Shown here: positions 7,228 through 14,870 of the stretch, piece after piece | Position numbering within the stretch: the stretch's first letter is position 1 | Layout: every line of letters begins with the position of its first letter | NCBI GenBank assembly: GCA_963643505.1 | Contig: CAVIKF010000021.1 | Location: forward strand, 1 to 19,703 | Direction of reading: 5' to 3' | Origin: CAVEFW01 sp963643505 | GTDB lineage: Bacteria > Actinomycetota > Coriobacteriia > Coriobacteriales > Eggerthellaceae | Length of the DNA stretch: 19,703 bases | Notes under the pieces: model-generated | Databases searched by the model: none | Seen by the model: only the letters and a program-made list of their open reading frames with translations | Told to the model about the DNA's origin: nothing | Program-made: the position numbers and the translations under genes

Positions 7228-8052
7228 TCAAGGAGTAACATTTCCTGCGGAGGATGCAGCTTCTCGGCATCCTTTAAAAGCGCCCTCGCCGATGGTGGCC
7301 CCGCATGAGGCAAGCTCTTGCGGCGCAAGGCGAGGACAATCGGCAAAAGCGTAGTCGCGTATCTCCTCGAGGCCCTCGTAAAATGCCACATTCAACAGGT
7401 TGTCGCAGTTCGCAAATGCATATTCGCCGATAAAGCGGAGGCTTTTTGGCAACAAGACGTTTCTGACCTCGGTGTTCCCCTCGACTGCGTGAGGGGCGAT
7501 TTCTGTGACGCCTTCGGGGACGATAATCGTGATGCCGTCGCCTGTAAGGCGGGTGAGTGACATTTCCAAAGTTGGAGTTGGTGTCAAGACTTGCTTTGAC
7601 TTTTCGGGGCATTGCTCGATTAGCATGCCGATCAATTCGCGCCCAAACTGGATACATTGCGCGCAGGATGTGGATGTCGCCAAGACCTCAGGACAACTTA
7701 AGCCGCCCACGTGGTCCTTGAAGGCGTCGACCAAGCCTGGAATGGCATCAGGCATATCAAGAAGTCCAGCAGCAACGATGGGAGCGAGCAACGAACCGCA
7801 AGTGGAGCCATGCCACATACCACCGGCGAGTCCGGTGCCCATGCGACGCGCCAGGTCAAGAGTGAGGCCAAGGTCCTCGTAGCGCTCTACAAACAAAAGT
7901 TGCGAGCAGTTGTATGGCCCACAAGCCGCAGCGATCTCGTCCCACGGGGCGTTTTCGACCGGGTGGCCGTAGGTTTCTTCGCGGCTGATGTTGTACGCCT
8001 CAGCACGGCTAACTTTGTCTGGGGTCTCGTTCATATTTTCGCCCTCTGACAT
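7228..8052 (-). CDS. C_GCAxxG_C_C-like domain fused to BspA-type leucine-rich repeats
   Basis: The 274-residue protein has two parts. Residues about 35-150 resemble the C_GCAxxG_C_C family of small cysteine-rich, presumably redox proteins: CGPYNCSQ (C44, C49), a helix-rich DLARRMGTGLAGGMW, STCGSLL (C85), then C120, C130 and C133. Residues about 165-262 are LRR_5 (BspA/treponemal) repeats: ITIIVPEGVTEIAPHAVEG, VLLPKSLRFIGEYAFANC, VAFYEGLEEIRDYAFADC and IGEGAFKGC. There is no signal peptide or membrane segment, so it is probably cytoplasmic, unusual for BspA repeats. Starts at 8052 and 8034 (MNETPDK, after AGAGGGCGA) are both possible. It follows the cydDC gene on the same strand after a 153-base gap. 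The function is unknown; the repeats may be a protein-binding module attached to a redox domain. Confidence 0.8.
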   Translation of the reverse strand: MSEGENMNETPDKVSRAEAYNISREETYGHPVENAPWDEIAAACGPYNCSQLLFVERYEDLGLTLDLARRMGTGLAGGMWHGSTCGSLLAPIVAAGLLDMPDAIPGLVDAFKDHVGGLSCPEVLATSTSCAQCIQFGRELIGMLIEQCPEKSKQVLTPTPTLEMSLTRLTGDGITIIVPEGVTEIAPHAVEGNTEVRNVLLPKSLRFIGEYAFANCDNLLNVAFYEGLEEIRDYAFADCPRLAPQELASCGATIGEGAFKGCREAASSAGNVTP

Positions 8053-8133
8053 GGTCTTTCTCTATGTTTACCAAGCTTAGTTTATGCCCACTATTAGCGT
8101 ATGTCCACCAATCGCACAGATTTATTCGGCTTC

Positions 8134-8209
8134 GATTTCCGCTTCGCGAGACCTCGCTACCCAAGTGCGGGCTGGTTTGCCCGAATTCCGCTTTGCGGGG
8201 CCTTGCTAC
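8134..8209 (-). repeat. Imperfect 27-bp direct repeat covering the cydDC stop codon
   Basis: Copies at 8134-8160 and 8183-8209 match at 22 of 27 bases, 49 bases apart. The right copy contains the stop codon (8206-8208) of the ABC exporter gene. The left copy is therefore a degenerate duplicate of that gene's 3' end placed downstream. Between them, CGGGC/GCCCG (8168-8183) can form a 5-bp hairpin without a T tract. Confidence 0.7.
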
Positions 8210-11200
8210 TCCAACGAGATCACGCGGGTTGCAAGGGATGAGGTGGAGGCGCGGTGGCTCACCAAGACCATAGTGCGATCTCCCCTTTGCTGTGAGAGGG
8301 CGCGAAGCACCGCGGCCTCACTGAGGCTGTCGAGGTTGGAGGTTGGTTCGTCCAAAATCATAAACGGCGCGTCATGCAAGAAGATGCGAGCAAGGCCGAG
8401 GCGTTGTCGCTCTCCGCCGGAAAGGGAATCGCCCAGCTCGCCAAGGGGTGTGTCGAGCCCCTTGGGAAGGGAGGACAACAACCCGTCGATATCCGCGTTC
8501 TGGCATGCCCGCATGAGCTCCTCGTCGGTGGCGTTTTGCCGCGCAATCAGGAGGTTTTCGCGAATAGTACCCTGGTAGAGATGGGTGGTTTGCGACATGT
8601 AGGACTGAGAGTGTCGCAAGCTTTCTGTGGTGATGCGATCCAAGGGAGTCCCGTTCATGGAGATGACTCCGGTCGTGGGGTCCCATATGCGCATGAGCAA
8701 CTTGCACAGCGTTGACTTGCCGCAACCGCTTTTGCCGCTGATCTGCACAACCTCCCCAGGCGTGATAAGCAAGGAGAGGTTTTTGATGATTGGGGCCTCG
8801 TTTTGCGCATACCCAAAGGTTACGTCGGCGACCTCCGCGCTCTGGAAGCTCGAGAGGTTCTCGCCATCGACCACGTCAAGGGTCTCAGGCTTTTCGTCGA
8901 GCAGCTCAAGAACGCGTGCGCCGGAGGCAAGGGTCTGTTGCAAGGTGGAGCCGAGATTGGCGACGGCGATGAAGGGGCCAAACCCTGACATGATAATTGC
9001 TTGTGCAAGAATCGCCTGGTCAATGCCAATTGTGCCGTCAAGCACAAGTGCCCATCCCAACAGGGCGGCAATCACGTCTGTAGCCAACACGACCCCGTCG
9101 ATGAGGGCCGAACCATGGGCGCCACGGCGTTTGAGCTCGGCATTTTTGTCTTGCAGCGCCTCCGTGCGCTTGGTGAGCTGGGTGCGACGGGCGTTTTCTT
9201 GGCCGAACTGCACAGCCTCGGCGATCCCGTGAAGGCTTTCAAGCACGAAGCCGTTCAAGGTGCCCATGGCGTCGCGGACCTCGCGTCCCAAGTTGTCGCA
9301 AGAGCGAGAGATGAGCTTTGGTGCCACAAAACACAGGAACGCGTAGATTAGAAGGGCAAGCAGCGCGTGGGCGGCGGACACTTGGGCCAGCGTCACGAGG
9401 ATGACCGCCGCCATGACAATCGCAATCGCAACAGGGGAGATGGTGTGAGCGTAAAAAACCTCGAGCAGCTCGATGTCGGAAGTCATAAGGGATACGAGAT
9501 CGCCAGCGTTACGCCCTTCAAGCTTTGCGGGGGCCAGGCGGCGGAGTGCGGCAAAGACGCGGTCTCGTATGAGGGCCAAGAGCTTGAACGCGATGAAATG
9601 GTTGCAGATTTGCTCGCCATAGCGAAGGGGACCGCGAAGGATCGCGCAAACAACGATTGCGACAGCGATGGCAAAGGTGCCAACATGAGCGCCGCATGCG
9701 ATTTGCGTTAAGCCCCAAGCGCCAAGCACGCTGATGAGCATGGCGACGACAAAACCGGCCACGCCGAGGGAGATGGCGAGCAAAAGGTAGCCTGAAAGGG
9801 GTTTGACCAGGCCGATCATGCGAGCCATGATGCGTAACCCTGAGGTCTTGTGATTGTTGGGTGCGCTCGGCGTGTTTGAGGGGCCAGCCACTTGGGCGCC
9901 CGCATGCGCACCCGCTCGGCCACCCGCTTGGGTACTCGCTTGCACACTCGCTTGGGAAACGTCGTCCTCCTTTTGGGCCTTTTGGGCAAACTGCTCAAGG
10001 GCGTCTTGTTGGGCGACCAACCGTTGGTAGGCGCCCAGGTTCGCCATAAGCTCGCCATGGGTGCCGTGCTCGACGCACTTCCCGCTCTCCATTACAAAAA
10101 TCTGGTCCGCATTGCGAACGCAACTGAGGCGGTGGGTGATCATGATCACGGTTTTTCCCTTGTTGACCAGGCTATATATGGCATCAAGCACCGCTTGCTC
10201 GCTTTCGACGTCGATGCTGGAAGAAGCCTCGTCAAAAATCATGATGGGGGCATCGTGGAGCAGGGTGCGGGCGATGGCGATGCGTTGACGCTGGCCACCC
10301 GAAAGATTCGATGCGCCCTCGGAGATAGGCATGTCAAGTCCGCCTTTCGAGGCACAAAACTCCCAAGCGCGTGCCGCCATCAGTGCTGACACCATCTCGT
10401 TGTCTGTCGCGCCTGCGTGAGCCATTTCGAGATTCTCCCGCAGCGTTCCTGTGAACAGGAGGCTGTTGTACCCGACCACAGAAATCGTCTTGGCAAGGGA
10501 TGCCCGCGTGATGTCCGCAAGGGGCATGCTTCCGACCAAAACCTCTCCGGTGAGGGCGCGGTTTCGCCTCGTGAGGATGCCTGCCAGAGTGGACTTGCCG
10601 GAGCCGCTCTCGCCGACAAGGCCGACGAATTGCCCAGCTTTGGCTTGGAAGTCGACGTTGTCGAGCACGAGTCGCTCGCCATCATAGGCGTAGCTGACCT
10701 TGCGCACCTCCACGTCAAGCGGGCCTTTGCCAAGCTCGACCTTACCGGGTTCAGGCTCTTGCACGGCCAACAATTCGAACATCTTGTCCGCCGCGGACAT
10801 GCCATTCATGGCCGTGTGGAACAGGGAGCCCAAAGAGCGCATGGGCAAGAAGAACTCGGAGGAGAGAAACACGATTGCGAAGGCCGCCGCGAAGCTGATG
10901 GAGCCGCCGAGGAATTGGTAGAGGACGATGATGGCACCGATACCTGCGCCGCCGTAAGCCAAGATGTCCATGATCGTAATCGAGTTCAGCTGCATTCGCA
11001 GCACGTTCATCGTGGCACGGCGGAAGTCCTCGGCCTGGTCGTTCATGACGCGATGTTGGCGCTTGTCGGCGTTGAAAAGCTTGAGGGTCGTAAGACCGGA
11101 GACGTTCTCCAAAAACGTGGCACCCAGGTCCATGTAGCTGCCCCAATAGGCCCCCATGAAGCGCTTAGCCATCTTTTGGAAGGCCATGATGGAGCCGGGG

Positions 11201-11742
11201 ATGAGCGGCACGCACACGAGCAGCACGATTGCCGCCAAGGGCGAAAGAGGCGCAAGGCACACAAACAGCGTGAGGGGCGCCGCCAGCGCGTAGAAGAATT
11301 GCGGGATGTAGGAGCCGAAATAGACCTCAAGCTGTTCTACGCCCTCAACGCCGATTTGCACCGCTTGGCTGCTCGAGATGCTTTCCGTGTAGGACGGTCC
11401 CAAGGCGAGCAGCTTGTCGTAGACCATTTGGCGGATTGTTTGTTTTGCCATGCCGCTTGTCTTTGAGGAGAGTTTTTGCGAGGTGTTGGTGCAAAGGGTT
11501 CTTATGGCAATGACCAGGACAAACACTACAACAAGAACTGCAGGGCTAGTTGTGAGGTCACCTGGGGGTGTTGTGGTTTGGGCGGACAGGACGCCAGCTT
11601 TGACTATCAAGTTTTGCAAGAACGTACCGAGGCAAAGAAAGGCAACTATGTTGGCTAGAAGAGCAAACCACCTGAAAAGCACAGTCTTTATGATAAGGCG
11701 TTTTGCTTCGGGGACGAGAGTGAGAAGGCGTTTGTCAAACAT
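8206..11742 (-). CDS. cydDC: Fused CydD-CydC-like ABC exporter (thiol/heme-type exporter)
   Basis: One chain holds two complete membrane-plus-ATPase halves. The first half has an exporter membrane domain with QIGVEGVEQLEVYFGSYIPQ, typical of CydD, then Walker A GESGSGKST (about residue 376), LSGGQRQRIAIA and IFDEASSSID. A hydrophilic repeat linker joins it to a CydC-like membrane domain, then Walker A GKSGCGKST (about 1001), LSGGERQRLGLA and ILDEPTSNLD. CydDC exports cysteine/glutathione-type thiols and is needed for cytochrome bd assembly in E. coli; substrate here is inferred. I take the ATG at 11742 (MFDKRLLTL). An ATG at 11853 would add 37 residues, but it has no SD and follows immediately on an operator-like palindrome, and a 23-bp repeat with a non-triplet period lies in the extension. 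It is divergent from hemH. Confidence 0.85.
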   Translation of the reverse strand: MFDKRLLTLVPEAKRLIIKTVLFRWFALLANIVAFLCLGTFLQNLIVKAGVLSAQTTTPPGDLTTSPAVLVVVFVLVIAIRTLCTNTSQKLSSKTSGMAKQTIRQMVYDKLLALGPSYTESISSSQAVQIGVEGVEQLEVYFGSYIPQFFYALAAPLTLFVCLAPLSPLAAIVLLVCVPLIPGSIMAFQKMAKRFMGAYWGSYMDLGATFLENVSGLTTLKLFNADKRQHRVMNDQAEDFRRATMNVLRMQLNSITIMDILAYGGAGIGAIIVLYQFLGGSISFAAAFAIVFLSSEFFLPMRSLGSLFHTAMNGMSAADKMFELLAVQEPEPGKVELGKGPLDVEVRKVSYAYDGERLVLDNVDFQAKAGQFVGLVGESGSGKSTLAGILTRRNRALTGEVLVGSMPLADITRASLAKTISVVGYNSLLFTGTLRENLEMAHAGATDNEMVSALMAARAWEFCASKGGLDMPISEGASNLSGGQRQRIAIARTLLHDAPIMIFDEASSSIDVESEQAVLDAIYSLVNKGKTVIMITHRLSCVRNADQIFVMESGKCVEHGTHGELMANLGAYQRLVAQQDALEQFAQKAQKEDDVSQASVQASTQAGGRAGAHAGAQVAGPSNTPSAPNNHKTSGLRIMARMIGLVKPLSGYLLLAISLGVAGFVVAMLISVLGAWGLTQIACGAHVGTFAIAVAIVVCAILRGPLRYGEQICNHFIAFKLLALIRDRVFAALRRLAPAKLEGRNAGDLVSLMTSDIELLEVFYAHTISPVAIAIVMAAVILVTLAQVSAAHALLALLIYAFLCFVAPKLISRSCDNLGREVRDAMGTLNGFVLESLHGIAEAVQFGQENARRTQLTKRTEALQDKNAELKRRGAHGSALIDGVVLATDVIAALLGWALVLDGTIGIDQAILAQAIIMSGFGPFIAVANLGSTLQQTLASGARVLELLDEKPETLDVVDGENLSSFQSAEVADVTFGYAQNEAPIIKNLSLLITPGEVVQISGKSGCGKSTLCKLLMRIWDPTTGVISMNGTPLDRITTESLRHSQSYMSQTTHLYQGTIRENLLIARQNATDEELMRACQNADIDGLLSSLPKGLDTPLGELGDSLSGGERQRLGLARIFLHDAPFMILDEPTSNLDSLSEAAVLRALSQQRGDRTMVLVSHRASTSSLATRVISLE
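9895..9957 (-). repeat. Degenerate short repeats encoding the linker between ABC halves
   Basis: Variants of CACCCGCTTGGG and ACTCGCTTG recur several times on the plus strand. On the coding minus strand they produce an Ala/Gln/Gly-rich linker (QASVQASTQAGGRAGAHAGA) joining the two halves of the exporter. The linker therefore appears to have grown by repeat expansion. Confidence 0.6.
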
Positions 11743-11777
11743 GTTTGTTCTTTCGCGTGGTACGTGTTGAGGTGCTA

Positions 11778-11823
11778 TTGGCGCTTGGCGTCGGGCGGGC
11801 TTGGCGCTTGGCGTCGGGCGGGC
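11778..11823. repeat. Perfect 23-bp tandem repeat ahead of cydDC
   Basis: Two identical 23-base units (11778-11800 and 11801-11823), built on TTGGCGCTTGGCG plus TCGGGCGGGC, are followed by a partial TTGG. Because 23 is not a multiple of three, the two copies would be read in different frames if translated. This favours a non-coding leader and the 11742 start. Confidence 0.8.
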
Positions 11824-11855
11824 TTGGTCGAACTCTGTCGGGTCATGCTTCATAG

Positions 11856-11879
11856 TAACATATGTTAGCTAACGCTAAC
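11856..11879 (-). promoter_or_regulatory. Overlapping palindromes: likely operator for cydDC
   Basis: TAACATATGTTA (11856-11867) is a perfect 12-bp palindrome. GTTAGCTAAC (11864-11873) is a second perfect one overlapping it, and GTTAGC/GCTAAC (11864-11879, spacing 4) is a third dyad. Such nested symmetry is typical of sites for dimeric repressors such as the TetR family. On the minus strand TATGTT could be a -10 box, which would place the operator over the promoter. No regulator gene lies in the window. Confidence 0.6.
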
Positions 11880-12058
11880 TAAATAAAGCCGTACATGGAA
11901 TCGGCGGGGTAATAGCTCCGTCAATAAGGTAGACTTCCCCATGACGCGCGGCGGCACCCAGCAGCGTGCGGCTACAGCATGCGGCTGCGATGTACGATTT
12001 AACACACACGGATGACCGTGCGTGATTGACGATATGAAATTGATGACAGGAGTTTTTC

Positions 12059-13270
12059 TTGACTGTTGGCGTCTTGTTCATAAACACCGGCACTGCGGAC
12101 GAGCCCACAGTTGACGCGGTTGCCGCTTATTTGCGCGAGTTCCTTATGGATCCTGCCATTATTGGCGCGCCGAAATTTATCCGCACACTCATCGTCAATC
12201 ACGTCGTTCGCAACCGTCCCCGACGCACCGTCTCGAATTATCAGCAGTTTTGGACGCCTGAGGGCTCTCCGTTCGTTATTACCTCCAAGGAGCAGGTGCG
12301 CTTGCTCGAGGAGGCCCTCTCAGGGCGCTTTGAAGGGGAGTTGCGTGTGGTTTTGGCTATGCGCTACGGCAATCCTTCCATTCGCGATGGCTTGCGCGAC
12401 TTGTACTTGAACGGGTGCGACGAGCTCGTGCTTTTTCCGGCATACCCCCAAATGGTCAATGTTTGCGCAGGTACCTGCTTTAAACGCGCTCGCGAAGTCT
12501 TGTCAGAGATGGAAAGGGAGTGCGGTTGGCGGCCACGGGTGGTCGAGGTGCCCCATTTCTATCAGAGCGCTTCCTATCGTAGGGCGCTTGCAGAGCAGGT
12601 GGCTGCGCATTGGACTTACACGGACGGCTCGAAGTTGTTGGTGAGTTACCACTCAACGCTTATGGCCGACATCGAAGCGGGAGATCCCTATCGCGACCAG
12701 GCCGAGGAAACGGCCTGTAATTTGGCCTATGACCTTGCCATTCCCCTGGAGGATGTGAAGGTTTGTTACCAGAGCCGCTTCGACTCGCGTAAGTGGTTGC
12801 AGCCTTTCACGGAGTCGACGGTTCTTGCGTTGGCTGATCAGGGGGTTAAGGACCTCGCGATTTTGTGTCCGATATTTGTGGCGGATAATTTGGAGACCTC
12901 CTTGGAGATCGACCGCGATTTGCGCAAGGTCTTTTTGGAGGCTGCCGGCGAAGGATCGACATTCACTTATATCCCTGCGCTTAACGATGCGCCTGGCCTT
13001 ATCGAAGCGTGCGTTGATGCGATAAGTGGCGCTATGAAACGAGGTGAGCTGGAGCTAGGCGGTCGTTGCGGCGGCGTAGGTGATGATGGTTGCGATGATG
13101 ATGAGGGCGAGGGCGATTTCTCGACCGGCGGTTCGGCAAACGCCCTCGCAGGTGGAGCGGGGCGCACAGGCGCAGGTGGAGCGGGGCGCACAGGCGCAGG
13201 TCGCACGGGTGCGTGCGATGGCGTGAGCGCTGACAGTACCATCCCTATGGGCCTGCACCACTTAAAGTAA
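12059..13270 (+). CDS. hemH: Ferrochelatase
   Basis: This enzyme inserts ferrous iron into a porphyrin, the last or next-to-last step of heme synthesis. The start is TTG, supported by AGGAG 6 bases upstream. Family landmarks: GVLFINTGTADEP at the N-terminus, AMRYGNPSI (100-108), VSYHSTLMADIEAGDPY with the catalytic histidine H198, SRFDSRKWLQPFTEST, and PIFVADNLET with the metal-handling glutamate E279. The usual HG(I/L)P after the histidine is HSTL here. The catalytic body ends near residue 330. The last 70 or so residues are a low-complexity acidic then Gly/Arg-rich tail, partly made of a 24-bp tandem repeat. Protoheme ferrochelatase or coproporphyrin ferrochelatase (CpfC) cannot be told from sequence alone. 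Its position opposite cydDC is consistent with supplying heme to a bd-type oxidase. Confidence 0.9.
   Translation: MTVGVLFINTGTADEPTVDAVAAYLREFLMDPAIIGAPKFIRTLIVNHVVRNRPRRTVSNYQQFWTPEGSPFVITSKEQVRLLEEALSGRFEGELRVVLAMRYGNPSIRDGLRDLYLNGCDELVLFPAYPQMVNVCAGTCFKRAREVLSEMERECGWRPRVVEVPHFYQSASYRRALAEQVAAHWTYTDGSKLLVSYHSTLMADIEAGDPYRDQAEETACNLAYDLAIPLEDVKVCYQSRFDSRKWLQPFTESTVLALADQGVKDLAILCPIFVADNLETSLEIDRDLRKVFLEAAGEGSTFTYIPALNDAPGLIEACVDAISGAMKRGELELGGRCGGVGDDGCDDDEGEGDFSTGGSANALAGGAGRTGAGGAGRTGAGRTGACDGVSADSTIPMGLHHLK
13151..13198 (+). repeat. Perfect 24-bp tandem repeat in the ferrochelatase tail
   Basis: Two identical 24-base units (13151-13174, 13175-13198) begin GGTGGAGCGGGGCGC and are followed by a degraded third. 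In frame they encode GGAGRTGA repeats in the disordered C-terminal extension. Confidence 0.85.
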
Positions 13271-13573
13271 ACCGACAGCGTAAGCCGACATCTCTCTAAA
13301 AAAATACGCTTAGCTTCCTCCAGAGCTTGTTGTTTGGGAGCGATAGGAAAAACCACGCCGCGTTATCGTAAATGCCAGACAGTTCTGATATCAGTTACCC
13401 CTATAATCGTAAACAGGAAATAGTAGACGAGAGCAAATGAGCTGCTGCGTTCATGTGGCCAAGACCGCATGCGTAGAAAGACTGTTGCCTGGAGGCAGTT
13501 GTCCGGCATCGGTTCTTAGGGGGCGGATTGGGAGGTCAATCGCGAGCCGTCGGAGTTTTGGACGTAGCAGGTG
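13271..13573 (+). promoter_or_regulatory. Candidate promoter and long leader upstream of the radical SAM gene
   Basis: TATAAT at 13402-13407 is a perfect -10 box. The perfect palindrome CTGATATCAG (13385-13394) lies just upstream where a repressor could block it; no good -35 is seen. A transcript from here would carry a leader of about 320 bases before the ATG at 13733. Within it, GCCT/AGGC near 13489-13498, with flanking ACTG/CAGT, forms a hairpin, and the hairpin repeats at 13574-13713 follow. No known riboswitch consensus was recognised. I see no gene in this stretch. Confidence 0.45.
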
Positions 13574-13713
13574 CCGCGGTCGCAATCGGAGTACGGTTGC
13601 GCTTTTGGTCCGGGGATCGCACTTTGGCTCCGCGGTCGCAATCGGAGTACGGTTGCGCAACCGGCGCGCGATCGCACTTTGGCTCCGCGGTCGCAATCGG
13701 AGTACGGTTGCGC
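13574..13713 (+). repeat. Three hairpin-forming 29-bp repeats in the leader of the radical SAM gene
   Basis: A 29-base unit starting CCGCGGTCGCAATCGG occurs identically at 13574-13602, 13630-13658 and 13685-13713, with starts 56 and 55 bases apart. Copies two and three extend leftward to 44 identical bases (13615-13658, 13670-13713). In each unit CGCAATCG pairs with CGGTTGCG around a GAGTA loop. The single U-G wobble becomes a C-A mismatch on the other strand, so the hairpin is better on the plus-strand RNA. The last copy ends 19 bases before the start codon. Confidence 0.9.
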
Positions 13714-13732
13714 TTGATGAGAAAGGTTTGAC

Positions 13733-14716
13733 ATGGTAATTGATGCAACAGTGCAGCGCGTGATTGATGACGCACTTGATGAGAAGGGTTTTGGCTTGGG
13801 CGAACTCAAGTACCTGTTCCGGGTTAAACCGGATTCCGAGGAGTTTGCCGCTATGAGCGAGGCGGTGGATATCATCGTCAAGCGACACCCTCAGGGCACC
13901 ATGCTTGCTCAAATTGGCGTCGACTCCCAGCCTTGTCCTGGCAATTGTTTCCACTGCTCGTTCTCTGCGCGCTACAACACGCGCCCGAAGGAGCTTTGGT
14001 ACCTCCCCAACGAGGATGTCGTCAACTACGCCGAGGATGCGGTGCGTCGCGGCACGAACGTGGTTACGCTGATGTTGACCGCGGGATATCGCTTCGACAA
14101 GTTGCTGGTGTTGCTCGACCAGATCCGCGAACGCATCGGCGATGAGATGCCAATCATGATGAACATGGGCGACTTCACCTATGACCAGGCGGTTCAGATG
14201 AAGGAGAAGGGTGTCACCGCCATCTTCCACGCGGTGCGCATGGGCGAGGGCCTTGTCACGAGCATCCCTCTCGAGCGGCGTTTCGAGACCTACGCGGCCG
14301 CCAACGAGGTGGGCTTCAAAATCGGCGCATCCATCGAGAACGTGACCCCGATCTTCACCGATGATGCCATCGCTGAGATGATGATGCGCATGCGAAACGA
14401 GGTGCACCCTCTGAGCTGCGGATGCGGTTCCAAGCGACTCGTGGAGGGCACCGCCGGCTTTGCAGAACCCGATTTTCCCGCAGAGAAACTCGCGGTGTAT
14501 CAAAAGTCCTTCCGCCTACTCATGAGCGGCGTTGTCACCATGTTTGGCTCCATGTATTCCGAGTGCGGTCGCAACCCTCGCGACTGGGTTGAAAAAACCG
14601 AGGTCAACGGCCTAATCAAGCAACGTGGAACCTCGCATGAGAGCCTCAAGAAGTGGATGGAGTCCGAGGGCTACGAGATGGAGCCCGAGGGACCGTCCAA
14701 GATTTGGGGATTCTAG
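13733..14716 (+). CDS. Radical SAM protein, BioB/HydE-like
   Basis: This 327-residue enzyme has a TIM-barrel radical SAM core. The cluster motif is CPGNCFHC, with cysteines 68, 72 and 75 (CxxxCxxC), placed as in biotin synthase-like proteins after about 65 residues. RMGEGLVTSIPLERRFETY and KIGASIENVTPIFTDD resemble the later strands of that superfamily. An additional SCGCGSKR near residue 225 could bind metal or act in catalysis. The substrate is not recognisable; no biotin, hydrogenase-maturation or pyrrolysine genes adjoin. The ATG has GAAAGG 6 bases upstream. The leader has hairpin repeats and a 17-base copy of codons 15-20 (CTTGATGAGAA...), so the gene's 5' edge has been partly duplicated. 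It converges on the cysteine desulfurase fusion. Confidence 0.82.
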   Translation: MVIDATVQRVIDDALDEKGFGLGELKYLFRVKPDSEEFAAMSEAVDIIVKRHPQGTMLAQIGVDSQPCPGNCFHCSFSARYNTRPKELWYLPNEDVVNYAEDAVRRGTNVVTLMLTAGYRFDKLLVLLDQIRERIGDEMPIMMNMGDFTYDQAVQMKEKGVTAIFHAVRMGEGLVTSIPLERRFETYAAANEVGFKIGASIENVTPIFTDDAIAEMMMRMRNEVHPLSCGCGSKRLVEGTAGFAEPDFPAEKLAVYQKSFRLLMSGVVTMFGSMYSECGRNPRDWVEKTEVNGLIKQRGTSHESLKKWMESEGYEMEPEGPSKIWGF

Positions 14717-14739
14717 ATTTTGGGCAACCCCCTCGAGTG

Positions 14740-14870
14740 CAACCTATCGATCCGCGTACAATTTGACGGACCGCGTATAGCTTGGCGCAACCTTGTGGTG
14801 TCGGCTCATCGACCCGCGAACGCCTTGACGGCGCGCGTTCAACCTATCGACCCGCGTACAACTTGGCGCA
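14740..14870 (-). repeat. Four degenerate copies of the last codons of the cysteine desulfurase gene
   Basis: Read on the minus strand, the gene ends with codons for AKLYAGR and TAG. Three further copies follow downstream: VKAFAGR plus TGA (near 14805-14830), AKLYAVR without a stop (near 14767-14788), and VKLYADR plus TAG (near 14743-14766). The outermost and genuine copies share CAACCTATCGA, one mismatch and CCGCGTACAA on the plus strand, exactly 100 bases apart (14740 and 14840). Confidence 0.8.

Noticed and set aside
10417..11466. Plus-strand open frame of 349 codons opposite the ABC exporter
   Set aside because: Anti-sense to a well supported ABC protein; the translation is His/Glu/Arg-rich without motifs.
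11743..11853. 37-residue N-terminal extension of the ABC exporter
   Set aside because: No SD before the 11853 ATG, an operator-like palindrome lies immediately upstream, and an out-of-phase tandem repeat falls inside the extension; kept only as an alternative start.
11880..12058. tRNA or small RNA gene in the cydDC-hemH gap
   Set aside because: Repeated GCGGCT words are present but no cloverleaf or clear hairpin-plus-T-tract was found.
13574..13713. CRISPR array, given 29-bp repeats with 26-27 bp gaps
   Set aside because: Only three repeats, the gaps share a 15-base stretch with each other, no cas genes are near, and the unit is a hairpin in a gene leader.
13451..14503. Minus-strand open frame through the hairpin repeats and the radical SAM gene
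   Set aside because: The repeat part gives a repetitive peptide and the rest is antisense to a clear enzyme.
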